From: Martelella radicis
GTDB taxonomy: Bacteria; Pseudomonadota; Alphaproteobacteria; Rhizobiales; Rhizobiaceae
DNA length: 50,722 nt
Direction of reading: 5' to 3'
Assembly: GCF_014196625.1 (NCBI RefSeq)
Contig: NZ_JACIDZ010000024.1
Location: 1 to 50,722, forward strand
In this document: in pieces, positions 29,008 through 36,717 of the stretch
Position numbering within the stretch: the first letter of the stretch is position 1
Layout of the letters: every line of letters starts with the position of its first letter
Notes under the pieces: model-generated
What the model saw: the letters and a program-made list of their open reading frames with translations, nothing else
Told to the model about the DNA's origin: nothing
The model's database searches: none
Made by a program: the position numbers and the translations under genes

Positions 29008-29727
29008 TCACCAGGGCGTCTCGCCATCCGGCTCGAAGAAGCCGCCAGTTTCCTCCCCCTCAAGGGCAAAACGGACGGGAAGCCGCGCGCCTTCTTCCGG
29101 CGTCATGGAGCCGAAACCGGTCAAATCCGTCTTTACGAAGCCGGGGCTGACCGAGTTGACGACGATCTCGCTTCCACGCAAGGCTTCGCGAAGCTGCACC
29201 GTCAACATGTTTAATGCCGCCTTGGAGGAATTGTAGCCGATGAACTGCGAAGCGTAGTAGGGCGACGTCGGATCACCATTGAGGGTCAATGAGCCAAGTG
29301 AACTCGAGATATTGACGATCCGTCCATTCTCCGCCTTGCGCAGCAGGGGCAGCATGGCCTGCGTCACCGCCAGCGTGCCGATAAAGTTGGTCTCCATGAC
29401 CCGGCGAACGGCGCTGATTGCGGCAGTGTCCGGCGGACCATCGGCAAAGTCGAAGATACCGGCATTGTTGACGAGTACGTCCAGCCTGCCGTGGCGTTCC
29501 TCGATCCAGGCAGCCGCCGCGGCAATCGTCTCGGCGTCGTTGATGTAGATATGAACCGGCTGGACGTAAAGCCCCTCGCCTCCAAGCGCGTCAACTGCCT
29601 TCCGGGCGCGGGCGTCATCGCGCGCGCCGATGATCACCTGCATGCCGGCAGCGGCGAGTTTGCGGGCAATCTCCAGACCGATGCCCTTGTTGGCACCGGT
29701 GACGAGTACCGTTTTTTGATCAGTCAT
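29008..29727 (-). CDS. SDR family NAD(P)-dependent oxidoreductase
   Basis: A 239-residue classical short-chain dehydrogenase. The cofactor motif TGANKGIG is at the N-terminus, LVNNAG follows, the catalytic Ser is in VNISSSLGSL and the YxxxK is YNSSK; the SPGFVKTDL segment binds the nicotinamide. The substrate is unknown; members with similar IYINDAETIAAAAAW stretches act on small carbonyls. It is divergent from a TetR regulator 60 bases away, which probably controls it. Confidence 0.92.
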   Translation of the reverse strand: MTDQKTVLVTGANKGIGLEIARKLAAAGMQVIIGARDDARARKAVDALGGEGLYVQPVHIYINDAETIAAAAAWIEERHGRLDVLVNNAGIFDFADGPPDTAAISAVRRVMETNFIGTLAVTQAMLPLLRKAENGRIVNISSSLGSLTLNGDPTSPYYASQFIGYNSSKAALNMLTVQLREALRGSEIVVNSVSPGFVKTDLTGFGSMTPEEGARLPVRFALEGEETGGFFEPDGETPW

Positions 29728-29769
29728 TCATCAAATCCTTTTCATGCGATGCGTTTCGGGCCTAATATA

Positions 29770-29783
29770 TGAAGCATTGTTCA
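29770..29783. promoter_or_regulatory. Candidate TetR operator between SDR and tetR
   Basis: TGAAGCATTGTTCA is an imperfect 14-base inverted repeat (five of seven pairs match) in the 60-base gap between the divergent SDR and TetR genes, next to an AT-rich TAATATAT that could be a -10 element. Position fits an autoregulated operator; similarity alone is weak. Confidence 0.35.
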
Positions 29784-29787
29784 GTTT

Positions 29788-30450
29788 TTGGATTCGCATT
29801 TGCCTGCTCCCGCCCGCCTCTCTCTGACACCCCGAAAAATGCCGCGTCAGGCGCGTGCGGAAGCAACAGTCGATGCCATTTTCGAGGCGACCATTCAGCT
29901 TTTGACCCGTGCGGGCGCCGACAGCCTGACGACCACACGCGTGGCCGAACGCGCCGGCGTTTCCGTCGGCACGCTCTATCAGTATTTCCCGAACAAGCAG
30001 GCGCTGATCTATGCCCTGAACGAGCGCTATCTCGAGGCTCTGGCGAAGAGGATCGAGGCGACCTGCAGCGCTCAGGCGGGGCAAACTGCCCCGAACATGC
30101 TCAAGACCCTGATCGACACCTACTGGCAGGCGAAGACCGAACGGCCGGAAGTGACGCGGGCGCTTTATCGCTCGGTCGCCGACCTCGACAACTCAGCGCT
30201 CATCGAGACATTCGCCCGCCGGGTCGATACTGCGACCACGGCCATGTTCGCGAGTGCCTGCGATGCCGATTTCGCCGACCTTGCCAGCGTGAACCTGACC
30301 CTCGTCACGGTCATCTTCGGGACGGTGCGCAACGCCTTCGAACGCGGCCTCGATAGCGGTGATGCCGAGAAGCTGCAGGGTCAGTTGCACTTGATGTGCG
30401 ATGCCTATCTGAAGGCTCTGGACAGGAGCTCGATCGCGCAAACCCTGTGA
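29788..30450 (+). CDS. TetR/AcrR family transcriptional regulator
   Basis: A 220-residue repressor-type regulator. The N-terminal helix-turn-helix is in ATIQLLTRAGADSLTTTRVAERAGVSVGTLYQYFPNK; the remaining ~150 residues are the ligand-binding and dimer domain. The first codon is TTG at 29788; an ATG at 29839 (MPRQAR) is an equally plausible start and would leave the HTH intact. Neither has a strong ribosome site. Its divergent placement suggests it represses the SDR gene and itself. Confidence 0.88.
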   Translation: MDSHLPAPARLSLTPRKMPRQARAEATVDAIFEATIQLLTRAGADSLTTTRVAERAGVSVGTLYQYFPNKQALIYALNERYLEALAKRIEATCSAQAGQTAPNMLKTLIDTYWQAKTERPEVTRALYRSVADLDNSALIETFARRVDTATTAMFASACDADFADLASVNLTLVTVIFGTVRNAFERGLDSGDAEKLQGQLHLMCDAYLKALDRSSIAQTL

Positions 30451-30567
30451 TTGCGGCGGTGTATGATGACAAGTTTCCTTCCGGAAATTTGCGTCCAGGC
30501 GCAGATCACCGCCCCCTTTCCGCCATATTTTGCGCTGCAAACCTTGCCCTTCAACGCCCAAATCCGT

Positions 30568-30583
30568 ATTGACTGTCGTCAAT
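30568..30583. promoter_or_regulatory. Inverted repeat ATTGAC-N4-GTCAAT upstream of SulP operon
   Basis: ATTGAC (30568-30573) and GTCAAT (30578-30583) form a perfect palindrome with a 4-base spacer, 130 bases before the SulP start. A second small hairpin ACCCGG-N7-CCGGGT follows near 30593-30611. The first looks like a protein-binding site; the binding protein is unknown. No other gene is seen in 30451-30713. Confidence 0.4.
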
Positions 30584-30713
30584 GAACCCCGGACCCGGTG
30601 AAACTCCGGGTGGCTCTTCCGGCCGCCGATCCGCCGGACAACCATTGAAACTGTTTTTTACCTCCCGGCCAGCCTTTGCCTGCCGGCCGCAAACAGATTT
30701 TCAGGGACCATTG

Positions 30714-32216
30714 ATGAACACCAGACATTTTTCGCTCGCCCAGTACCGGCAGGAGTGGTTCGGCAATGTGCGCGCCGACACGCTTTCCGGCCTTGTGGTT
30801 GCCATGGCGCTCATTCCCGAGGCCATCGCTTTTTCGATCATCGCCGGCGTCGACCCCAAGGTCGGCCTGTTCGCCTCCTTCTCGATCGCCGTGATCATCG
30901 CCTTTGTCGGCGGCAGGCCCGGCATGATTTCCGCCGCGACCGCAGCAACCGCCGTGTTGATGACGCCGCTGGTTGCCGGCCACGGGCTGGAATATCTGCT
31001 GGCGGCAACGGTGCTCGCCGGCGTCATCCAGGTTGTCTTCGGCCTGCTGAAGCTTGGCGCGCTGATGCGCTTCGTCTCGCGCTCCGTGATGACCGGCTTC
31101 GTCAATGCGCTGGCGATCCTGATCTTCATGGCGCAACTACCGGAACTGACCAATGTGACATGGATGACCTATGTTCTGGTCGCCGGCGCCCTTGCCATCA
31201 TCTACCTCCTGCCGCGCGTCACCAACGCGGTACCCTCCCCGCTCGTCGCCATCATCGTCATCACCGTGTTGACCATGATCTTCCAGTTCGACGTGCGCAA
31301 TGTCGGCGACATGGGCGAACTGCCGGACGCTTTCCCGGTTTTCCACCTGCCGATGGTGCCGCTGACGCTTGAAACGCTGATGATCATCCTGCCCTATTCG
31401 CTGGCGGTTGCCGTCGTTGGCCTCCTGGAAAGCCTGATGACGGCGCAGCTCATCGACGACCTCACCGATACGCGCTCCAACCGCAACCAGGAATGCGCCG
31501 GCCAGGGTATCGCCAACTTCTTCACCGGCTTCATCGGCGGCATGGCCGGCTGCGCCATGATCGGCCAGTCGATGATCAACGTGAAATCCGGCGGTCGTGG
31601 CCGGCTCTCGACCTTCATCGCCGGTATCGTCCTGCTGATCCTCGTCGTCGTGCTCGACCAGTGGGTGCGCCAGATCCCGATGCCGGCGCTTGTCGCCGTG
31701 ATGATCATGGTCTCGATCGGCACCTTCTCCTGGTCCTCGATCAAGAACCTGAAGGATCATCCGCGCTCCTCCTCCGTCGTCATGGTCTCGGTGGTTGCCG
31801 TCGTGGTCGCAACGCATAACCTCGCCATCGGCGTGCTCGTCGGCGTTCTTCTCTCCGGTATCTTCTTCGCCTGGAAGATCGCCCAGCTCTTCGGCGTCCG
31901 TTCGGAGCTTTCCGAGGACGGAACGCAGCGGACCTATCATGTCGAGGGCCAGTTGTTCTTCGCCTCGGTGGAGGATTTCAACGCCGCCTTCGACTTCCGC
32001 GAAGCGCTGGAGAAGGTGGTCATCGACGTCTCGCGTGCCCACATTTGGGATATATCAAGTGTCGGAGCGCTCGATATGGTAGTGATGAAATTCAGGCGTG
32101 AGGGCGCCGACGTCGAGATCGTCGGCCTCAATGAGGCAAGCGCAACAATCGTCGACCGGCTTGCCGTCCACGACAAGCCCGACGCGCTCGAAGAATTCAT
32201 GAAAGAGGGGCACTAG
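30714..32216 (+). CDS. SulP family anion transporter with STAS domain
   Basis: A 500-residue SulP/SLC26 permease. About 11-12 hydrophobic segments begin after [20 protein letters not shown]; the family motif region [19 protein letters not shown] is clear, and [15 protein letters not shown] with [16 protein letters not shown] matches the core of the bicarbonate/sulfate group. A short cytoplasmic STAS domain (from about residue 415, [16 protein letters not shown]) follows. Substrate could be sulfate, bicarbonate or a dicarboxylate; sequence alone does not decide. The ATG at 30714 is preferred to the upstream open frame. A two-domain universal stress protein gene starts 12 bases after it. Confidence 0.9.
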   Translation: MNTRHFSLAQYRQEWFGNVRADTLSGLVVAMALIPEAIAFSIIAGVDPKVGLFASFSIAVIIAFVGGRPGMISAATAATAVLMTPLVAGHGLEYLLAATVLAGVIQVVFGLLKLGALMRFVSRSVMTGFVNALAILIFMAQLPELTNVTWMTYVLVAGALAIIYLLPRVTNAVPSPLVAIIVITVLTMIFQFDVRNVGDMGELPDAFPVFHLPMVPLTLETLMIILPYSLAVAVVGLLESLMTAQLIDDLTDTRSNRNQECAGQGIANFFTGFIGGMAGCAMIGQSMINVKSGGRGRLSTFIAGIVLLILVVVLDQWVRQIPMPALVAVMIMVSIGTFSWSSIKNLKDHPRSSSVVMVSVVAVVVATHNLAIGVLVGVLLSGIFFAWKIAQLFGVRSELSEDGTQRTYHVEGQLFFASVEDFNAAFDFREALEKVVIDVSRAHIWDISSVGALDMVVMKFRREGADVEIVGLNEASATIVDRLAVHDKPDALEEFMKEGH

Positions 32217-32227
32217 GGAGATCAATC

Positions 32228-33082
32228 ATGGATAAGCTGACTGCCTTTATCGACAGCTCGAACTACGCCGAGAGCGTGTGCGATCATGCCGCCTGGATTG
32301 CCGGACAGCTCGGCCTTTCGGTCGAACTCGTCCATGTGCTGGAGCGCCAGAAGGGCCATCACGCGCCGGCAGATCTTTCCGGCTCGATCGGCCTTGGCGC
32401 GCGCACCGCGCTGCTGGAGGAACTCGCCGAACTCGATGCGCAAAACGCCAAGGTGGCGCAGAAACGCGGCCGCCTGCTGCTTGAAGGCGCGCTCGAGCGA
32501 CTTGCGGCCGAGGGCGTTACCGATGTGAAGACCCGGCTGCGCAATGGCGATTTCGTCGAAGCCATCGAGGATGTCAGCGCGGATTCCCGCGTCATCGTCA
32601 TCGGCAAGCGCGGCGAAGGGGCGGACTTTGCCTCCGGTCACCTCGGCTCCAATCTGGAGCGCGCGGTCCGAACCGCGAAGCAGCCGGTTTTCGTTGCCGC
32701 CCGCGCCTTCAAGCCGATCCACAAGGTTCTGGTCGCCTATGACGGGGGTCCCAGCGCCGAAAAGGCCGTGGATCGCGTGATCTCGAGCCACATTCTGCAG
32801 GAAACGGATGCGACGCTCCTGACCGTGTGCAAGGAAGGCGACCCGATGGCCGGCAAGGCCGAGGCCGCGCTGAAGCGCCTGCGGGATGCCGGCGTGACGG
32901 CAAAGCTCGTCATGCGCGCGGGCCACGCGGAAAAGGTCATCGAGGAAGTGACGTCAGAGACCGGCGCCGACCTTCTGGTGATGGGCGCCTACGGGCATTC
33001 GCGCATCCGCACGCTTGTCATCGGCTCGACCACGACAGCGGTGCTGCGGGCTTGCAAGATTCCGGTTTTCCTGGTGCGCTGA
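32228..33082 (+). CDS. Universal stress protein, tandem UspA domains
   Basis: A 284-residue protein with two Usp domains. The second carries the nucleotide-binding signature G-2x-G-9x-G-S/T: LLVMGAYGHSRIRTLVIGSTT. The first has a related VIVIGKRGEGADFASGHLGS. Such tandem proteins bind ATP and act in stress adaptation. Because it is 12 bases downstream of SulP and ends at a strong terminator, the two form an operon. SulP-Usp pairs are recurrent in Proteobacteria, and the stress protein may modulate the transporter; this is inference. Confidence 0.92.
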   Translation: MDKLTAFIDSSNYAESVCDHAAWIAGQLGLSVELVHVLERQKGHHAPADLSGSIGLGARTALLEELAELDAQNAKVAQKRGRLLLEGALERLAAEGVTDVKTRLRNGDFVEAIEDVSADSRVIVIGKRGEGADFASGHLGSNLERAVRTAKQPVFVAARAFKPIHKVLVAYDGGPSAEKAVDRVISSHILQETDATLLTVCKEGDPMAGKAEAALKRLRDAGVTAKLVMRAGHAEKVIEEVTSETGADLLVMGAYGHSRIRTLVIGSTTTAVLRACKIPVFLVR

Positions 33083-33105
33083 GCACGAATACGGATCTCG
33101 AACAT

Positions 33106-33146
33106 AAAAAGACCCTCCGGAACGCACGCTCCGGAGGGTCTTTTTT
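33106..33146. terminator. Strong bidirectional terminator
   Basis: An 11-base-pair stem GACCCTCCGGA (33111-33121) with TCCGGAGGGTC (33130-33140), 8-base loop, followed by six T residues on the plus strand and preceded by five A residues, so it can end both the SulP-Usp operon and the minus-strand cold-shock gene. Confidence 0.9.
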
Positions 33147-33180
33147 CGTGTCCGGCCTTTGGGGCCGGCCGCGCTCGGAA

Positions 33181-33390
33181 TTAGGCAGCGCTGAGGTTTT
33201 CAGCGGCGCTCTTGCCCGTGCGGCGATCAGCAACAACTTCAAAGTTGACCTTCTGGCCTTCGGCCAGGGTGGTCATGCCGGAGCGCTCAACAGCGGAGAT
33301 GTGGACGAAAACGTCCTTGCCGCCGTCTTCCGGTTCGATGAAGCCATAGCCCTTGGTGGTGTTGAAGAATTTTACAGTGCCGACGCTCAT
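33181..33390 (-). CDS. cspA: Cold-shock domain protein
   Basis: A 69-residue CspA-type RNA chaperone consisting of one OB-fold. RNP1 is KGYGFI (13-18) and RNP2 is VFVHIS (27-32). The ATG follows AAAGGAAA. It has a leader of up to about 250 bases before the next upstream element, typical of cold-shock mRNAs whose 5' UTR controls translation; a 98-codon open frame in that leader has no protein-like features. It ends just before the shared bidirectional terminator. Confidence 0.95.
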   Translation of the reverse strand: MSVGTVKFFNTTKGYGFIEPEDGGKDVFVHISAVERSGMTTLAEGQKVNFEVVADRRTGKSAAENLSAA

Positions 33391-33639
33391 AACGATTTCC
33401 TTTCAAATCGTGCGTTCCAAGATCACATGATATCCATCATGCAGTGTCGTTCGATTTTGATAGGAAGACCGTTTCCAGCACTTTCGCGCAGACGTAACTT
33501 AGCAAACCAATTCGATGCGCCTTTTGTTACGCGACAATTATGACTGGAGCAAGACGCTAAATTTTTATTTTTCGGTACGGTTGCGGCCTGCTGTCCGGCC
33601 GAAAGCCCTTGCATGCATGCCGTTGTTCCGAACGAGAAA

Positions 33640-33671
33640 CGCCCTCTGTCCGGGAGGAAGGACAGAGGGCG
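33640..33671 (-). ncRNA. Cuckoo-like stem-loop with CCTCCC loop
   Basis: A perfect 12-base-pair stem (33640-33651 with 33660-33671) presents an 8-base loop that reads TTCCTCCC on the minus strand, an anti-Shine-Dalgarno-like motif. It is about 110 bases downstream of the first DUF1127 gene on the same strand and is followed by TTTCTCGTT. Loop type and position match the three stem-loops behind the second DUF1127 gene, so it is read as part of the same RNA family, possibly also ending the transcript. Confidence 0.6.
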
Positions 33672-33731
33672 ATACGGATTTTTTTGCGCTGATGCGGGGC
33701 CGTTTCGCCCACGCTTCACCGTCTTTTGCCG

Positions 33732-33770
33732 GGGGCTGCAGGCCGCTTCAGCAGAGGAAGCGGCGGCCCC
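33732..33770 (-). other. GC-rich hairpin after DUF1127 gene
   Basis: GCCGCTTC (33742-33749) pairs with GAAGCGGC (33757-33764), extended by GGGGC and GCCCC on the outside with a bulge. It lies 12 bases after the DUF1127 stop. The loop lacks a CCTCC motif and no U-run follows, so it looks like an mRNA-stabilising or processing hairpin rather than a terminator. Confidence 0.45.
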
Positions 33771-33782
33771 GCGAGAGGCTGG

Positions 33783-33926
33783 TTACTTCGCAGCCTTGCG
33801 GGCAACCCGGCGGATGTCTTCGCGATTGATGCCGAGATCGGCCAGTTCGCGGTTGTTCATGCGGTTCAGTTCGCTGACCGTCTGACGATACTTCATCCAG
33901 TTGTTGAAGCTATGTGCCATGCTCAT
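33783..33926 (-). CDS. Small DUF1127 protein, copy 1
   Basis: A 47-residue basic protein almost entirely made of the DUF1127 domain: FNNWMKYRQTVSELNRM then RELADLGINREDIRRVAR. Proteins of this type in rhizobia and Rhodobacter affect RNA turnover and phosphate or stress metabolism. The start is the ATG at 33926 with GGGAG upstream; MAHS two codons later is an alternative. A close paralogue lies at 34296-34439 on the same strand. It has its own promoter-like module at 33998-34053 and is followed by hairpins, one with an anti-SD loop. Confidence 0.9.
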   Translation of the reverse strand: MSMAHSFNNWMKYRQTVSELNRMNNRELADLGINREDIRRVARKAAK

Positions 33927-33997
33927 ATCATATCTCCCTTCGCTTGAAGGTCTCGGCGCCGCATCCGTGCGACGCATCTCTGTTCCTGACAATGCGA

Positions 33998-34053
33998 GAT
34001 ATAGAGGCTTGCGCGGGGTTGAGGCAGAGGGTTTGCGTCAACAGTCCTATGCA
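33998..34053 (-). promoter_or_regulatory. Conserved promoter module of DUF1127 copy 1
   Basis: On the minus strand TGCATAGG (34053-34046), 17 bases, TCTGCCTCAA (34028-34019), 15 bases, TATATC (34003-33998). The same three blocks with identical spacing stand before copy 2. TATATC is a reasonable -10; TGCATAGG, with a second TGCATAG at 34062-34056, lies where an activator such as a LysR-type protein would bind. Confidence 0.6.
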
Positions 34054-34141
34054 TTCTATGCAAAGCTTGGAGAACCTGCCTCAATTTTGACCAGAAAACA
34101 GGCAGTGCAGCCCGGGAGCACTTATCGACTGGCGACAGCGC

Positions 34142-34188
34142 AAAAAAATAGCGCTCACCGGGGGAGGAGGATCCGGTGAGCGCCATTT
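34142..34188 (-). ncRNA. Cuckoo-type stem-loop 3 and terminator
   Basis: A perfect 11-base-pair stem (34151-34161 with 34173-34183), lengthened by four A-U pairs, displays a loop reading ATCCTCCTCCC on the minus strand. It is followed by TATTTTTTTG, so it doubles as the Rho-independent terminator of the DUF1127 copy 2 transcript. Confidence 0.8.
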
Positions 34189-34193
34189 GATGT

Positions 34194-34229
34194 GGCCGGT
34201 GATTGGGAGGAGGAGGAGTATCACCGACC
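34194..34229 (-). ncRNA. Cuckoo-type stem-loop 2
   Basis: A ten-pair stem (34194-34203 with 34220-34229) with a 16-base loop reading ACTCCTCCTCCTCCCA on the minus strand. The only imperfect pair is C-A on the plus strand but G-U on the minus strand, direct evidence that the minus strand is the folded RNA. Confidence 0.8.
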
Positions 34230-34232
34230 TAT

Positions 34233-34270
34233 CGAAGGGCATTTTGGGAGGAGGAGGAGAATGCCCTTCG
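34233..34270 (-). ncRNA. Cuckoo-type stem-loop 1
   Basis: A perfect 11-base-pair stem (34233-34243 with 34260-34270) with a 16-base loop reading CTCCTCCTCCTCCCAA on the minus strand. It starts 25 bases after the stop of DUF1127 copy 2. Stem sequences of the three hairpins are unrelated while the loops are nearly identical, the pattern expected if the exposed anti-Shine-Dalgarno loop is what is selected. Confidence 0.8.
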
Positions 34271-34295
34271 AATTCCTGTAATTCTTGTGCTTCGC

Positions 34296-34439
34296 TTAGA
34301 ATGCGGCCCGGCGAGCGATCCGGCGGATATCTTCGCGGTTGATGCCGAGGTCGGACAGTTCGCGGGTCGACATGCGATCCAGCTCGCTGACGGTGCGACG
34401 GTATTTCATCCAGTTGTTGAAGCTGCGCGTGACGTTCAT
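34296..34439 (-). CDS. Small DUF1127 protein, copy 2
   Basis: A 47-residue paralogue of the protein at 33783, sharing FNNWMKYR-TVSEL-RM and REL-DLGINREDIRR. The start is the ATG at 34439 (MNVTRS); the open frame continues upstream through the promoter module and is not coding there. In Rhodobacter a DUF1127 gene (ccaF1) precedes and is cotranscribed with CcsR RNAs bearing CCUCC loops; the same layout appears here with three stem-loops directly after the stop. Confidence 0.92.
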   Translation of the reverse strand: MNVTRSFNNWMKYRRTVSELDRMSTRELSDLGINREDIRRIARRAAF

Positions 34440-34500
34440 TTTTCTGTCTCTTCGCTGGAGCGTCGTTTTTGAGGGACGCTCATCATTTGCTGTTAAACCG

Positions 34501-34556
34501 GATATAATCGTTTCATTCCGATTGAGGCAGACCCTTTTCAGCAATGCCCCTATGCA
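34501..34556 (-). promoter_or_regulatory. Conserved promoter module of DUF1127 copy 2
   Basis: On the minus strand TGCATAGG (34556-34549), 17 bases, TCTGCCTCAA (34531-34522), 15 bases, TATATC (34506-34501), exactly the blocks and spacings seen before copy 1. The start codon is 61 bases from the -10-like element. Confidence 0.6.
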
Positions 34557-34676
34557 AAAAACGCAAGGCTCGGAGAAGGCGCGCCAGGAACCCCGCAAGC
34601 GGCCGCGCCCAAAGGCGCGAACAACTTGCAGCAAAGGGAAAAGCAGGGCCGCCGGGCGTCCCCGCCGCTCTTGCAG

Positions 34677-35837
34677 CTACTGGAGCGAGGCAAGCGCCCG
34701 GGCGATGCCGCGCACCTCCGAGAGGCCGCGCAGTCGGCCGATCAGCGGATAGCCGGGATTGGTCTTGCGCGACTGGTCATCCAGGATCGCATGGCCGTGA
34801 TCCGGTCGGAATGGAAGCTGGACGCCCCTGGCCTTTTCCACCTCAAGCGCCGCCCTGACGACCGCCACCATGTCGACATCGCCTTCAAGATGCGGCGCCT
34901 CGTGAAAGCTCAGACCATCGTCCTCGCGCTTGGTGGCTCGCAGGTGCAGGAAATGCACCCTCTCGCCGTGCTTCTTCAGCATTGCTGGCAGGTCATTGTC
35001 GGCGCGCACGCCGTAGGAGCCGGTGCAGAAGGTGAAGCCATTGGCAAGGCTCGGCACGCGGGCGGCAATCCGGTCCATATCCTCGACGGTGGAGACGACG
35101 CGCGGCAGGCCGAAGAGCGGACGCGGCGGATCGTCGGGATGGATCGCCATCACGGCGCCCGCCTCTTCCACCATCGGCACCACGATCTCGAGAAACCGCG
35201 AAAGCTGCTCGGCAAGCGCTGCCGCATCGATCGCATCATAACGGGCAAGCTGCGCCCGGAAGTCTTCCAGCGAATAGCTTTCCTCCGCGCCCGGAAGGCC
35301 GGCCAGCACGGTGCCCGTGAGCTTGGCAATCGCATCCTCGCTCAGCGTCTTGAAACGAGCCTCGGCCTTTGCGACCACATCTGCCGGATAGTCGGCCTCC
35401 GCACCCTTGCGCTGAAGAACGAAGACGTCGAAGGCGACATAAAGCAGATAGTCGAACCGGAGCGCCAGCGCGCCGTCTTCGAGCGGATAGGTCAGGTCCG
35501 TGCGGGTCCAGTCGAGCACGGGCATGAAATTGTAGCAGATCGTCTTCACGCCTTCGCGCGCGAGGTTCTGGGCGGAGCGCCCCCAGGTTTCGGCGAGTTT
35601 TTCCCAGCCGGGCTCGGCCGTCTTGATCTTCTCGTGAACCGGAATGCTCTCGACGACGGACCAGGTGAGACCGGCCTCGGCAATCATGTCACGGCGGGCG
35701 GCGATCGTCTCGCGCTCCCACAACACGCCGTTGGGCAGCTCGTGCAGCGCGGTAACGATATCGGTCGCGCCGGTCTGGCGCACCTCGGCAAGTGAAATCG
35801 GATCATTGGGTCCGAACCAGCGCCAGCTTTCCTTCAT
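34677..35837 (-). CDS. uxuA: Mannonate dehydratase
   Basis: A 386-residue UxuA that dehydrates D-mannonate to 2-keto-3-deoxygluconate. Family segments include MKESWRWFGPNDPISL, VVESIPVHEKIK, CYNFMPVLDWTRTDL, MAIHPDDPPRPLFGLPR with metal ligands, NGFTFCTGSYGVR, VHFLHLRAT and FRPDHGHAILDD. The length is close to the E. coli enzyme. It is the last gene of the minus-strand operon dctP - GH2 - gntR - uxuA, separated from gntR by 112 bases, and acts with UxuB encoded at 44177. Confidence 0.97.
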   Translation of the reverse strand: MKESWRWFGPNDPISLAEVRQTGATDIVTALHELPNGVLWERETIAARRDMIAEAGLTWSVVESIPVHEKIKTAEPGWEKLAETWGRSAQNLAREGVKTICYNFMPVLDWTRTDLTYPLEDGALALRFDYLLYVAFDVFVLQRKGAEADYPADVVAKAEARFKTLSEDAIAKLTGTVLAGLPGAEESYSLEDFRAQLARYDAIDAAALAEQLSRFLEIVVPMVEEAGAVMAIHPDDPPRPLFGLPRVVSTVEDMDRIAARVPSLANGFTFCTGSYGVRADNDLPAMLKKHGERVHFLHLRATKREDDGLSFHEAPHLEGDVDMVAVVRAALEVEKARGVQLPFRPDHGHAILDDQSRKTNPGYPLIGRLRGLSEVRGIARALASLQ

Positions 35838-35949
35838 CGTATTCTCCTGTCATTTTCATAAGGCAGTCCGGGGACGGCGCTCGCCTGGGGAACGCGCGCG
35901 GCAGACTGTCAAAACTGTTGTTTCGGGCGCTTCTCGGCCGCGGGTGAGG

Positions 35950-36717
35950 CTAGCCCACGATCCGGCCCAGTTCGCGCGAGCCGAACAGATAGCCGTCGAA
36001 AGCCGGGTCATCGACATCCGAAAGTTCCATAAGAGTCTCGCGCACGTTCTGAAGGTGTGTCCACATCGCCTGTCGCGCGCGTGCCGGATCCTTCATCTGC
36101 AGCGCCTGCAGGATTTCCTGATGGTCCTGCAGCCAGCGGCGGCGATAATCCGTATCGAAGACGCGGGTATGGAGTTGCGCCCACATGCGGCTCTTCTTGC
36201 GCTTGCCCCAGAGCTCGTCGAGAAGATCGACCAGCACGGCGTTCTGCGTGGCAACCGCGATCAGCCGGTGAAACAGCTCATCCGCCTCATAGCCGTCATC
36301 GGTCCCCTTCTCGATCGCCTCGCGCTCCATGTCGAGCGCTTCGCGCATGCGGCGGATGTCGGCCATGGAGACCATTTCGGCGGCAAAGGCGGCAATGGTT
36401 GATTCCAGAAGCTGGCGGGCCTGCAGCAGTTCGAACGGACCGAAATCATCCGGCAGATCTTCGAGCGCCGGCTCGTCATGTGCAGCCTCTTCCGGCGGGG
36501 TGGCGAGGTAGATGCCGGAACCCTTGCGCACATCGACCAGGCCTTCAAGCTCCAGTGTAATCACCGCCTCGCGCACCAGCGAACGGCTGACGCCCAGTTC
36601 CTCGGCCATCTGCCGCTCGGTCTTCAGACGATCGCCCGGCTTGTAGTTCGAGCGCGCGATCAGATCGCGGATTTCGGCAGCCACCTCCTGGTAACGGCGT
36701 TTTACGGTGTCTCCCAT
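35950..36717 (-). CDS. GntR/FadR family regulator of hexuronide genes
   Basis: A 255-residue regulator with an N-terminal winged HTH (RYQEVAAEIRDLIARS, ERQMAEELGVSRSLVREAV) and a C-terminal FCD ligand-binding domain containing His and Asp residues that bind metal (DELFHRLIAVATQN). UxuR and ExuR, hexuronate regulators, belong to this family. Its start overlaps the 3' end of the GH2 gene by 16 bases. FCD regulators often bind TTGGT-ACCAA palindromes, and such palindromes occur in the dctP-dctQ intergenic region, so it probably represses the locus until a uronate intermediate binds. Confidence 0.9.
   Translation of the reverse strand: MGDTVKRRYQEVAAEIRDLIARSNYKPGDRLKTERQMAEELGVSRSLVREAVITLELEGLVDVRKGSGIYLATPPEEAAHDEPALEDLPDDFGPFELLQARQLLESTIAAFAAEMVSMADIRRMREALDMEREAIEKGTDDGYEADELFHRLIAVATQNAVLVDLLDELWGKRKKSRMWAQLHTRVFDTDYRRRWLQDHQEILQALQMKDPARARQAMWTHLQNVRETLMELSDVDDPAFDGYLFGSRELGRIVG

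Noticed and set aside
33423-33719. A 98-codon open frame on the minus strand upstream of the cold-shock gene
   Set aside because: It overlaps the cold-shock leader and the CCTCCC hairpin, has no protein-like pattern and no good ribosome site.
34161-34259. CRISPR-like array suggested by three GGGAGGAGG repeats
   Set aside because: The repeats are loops of different hairpins, only 9-14 bases long, without constant spacers; no cas genes occur in the window.
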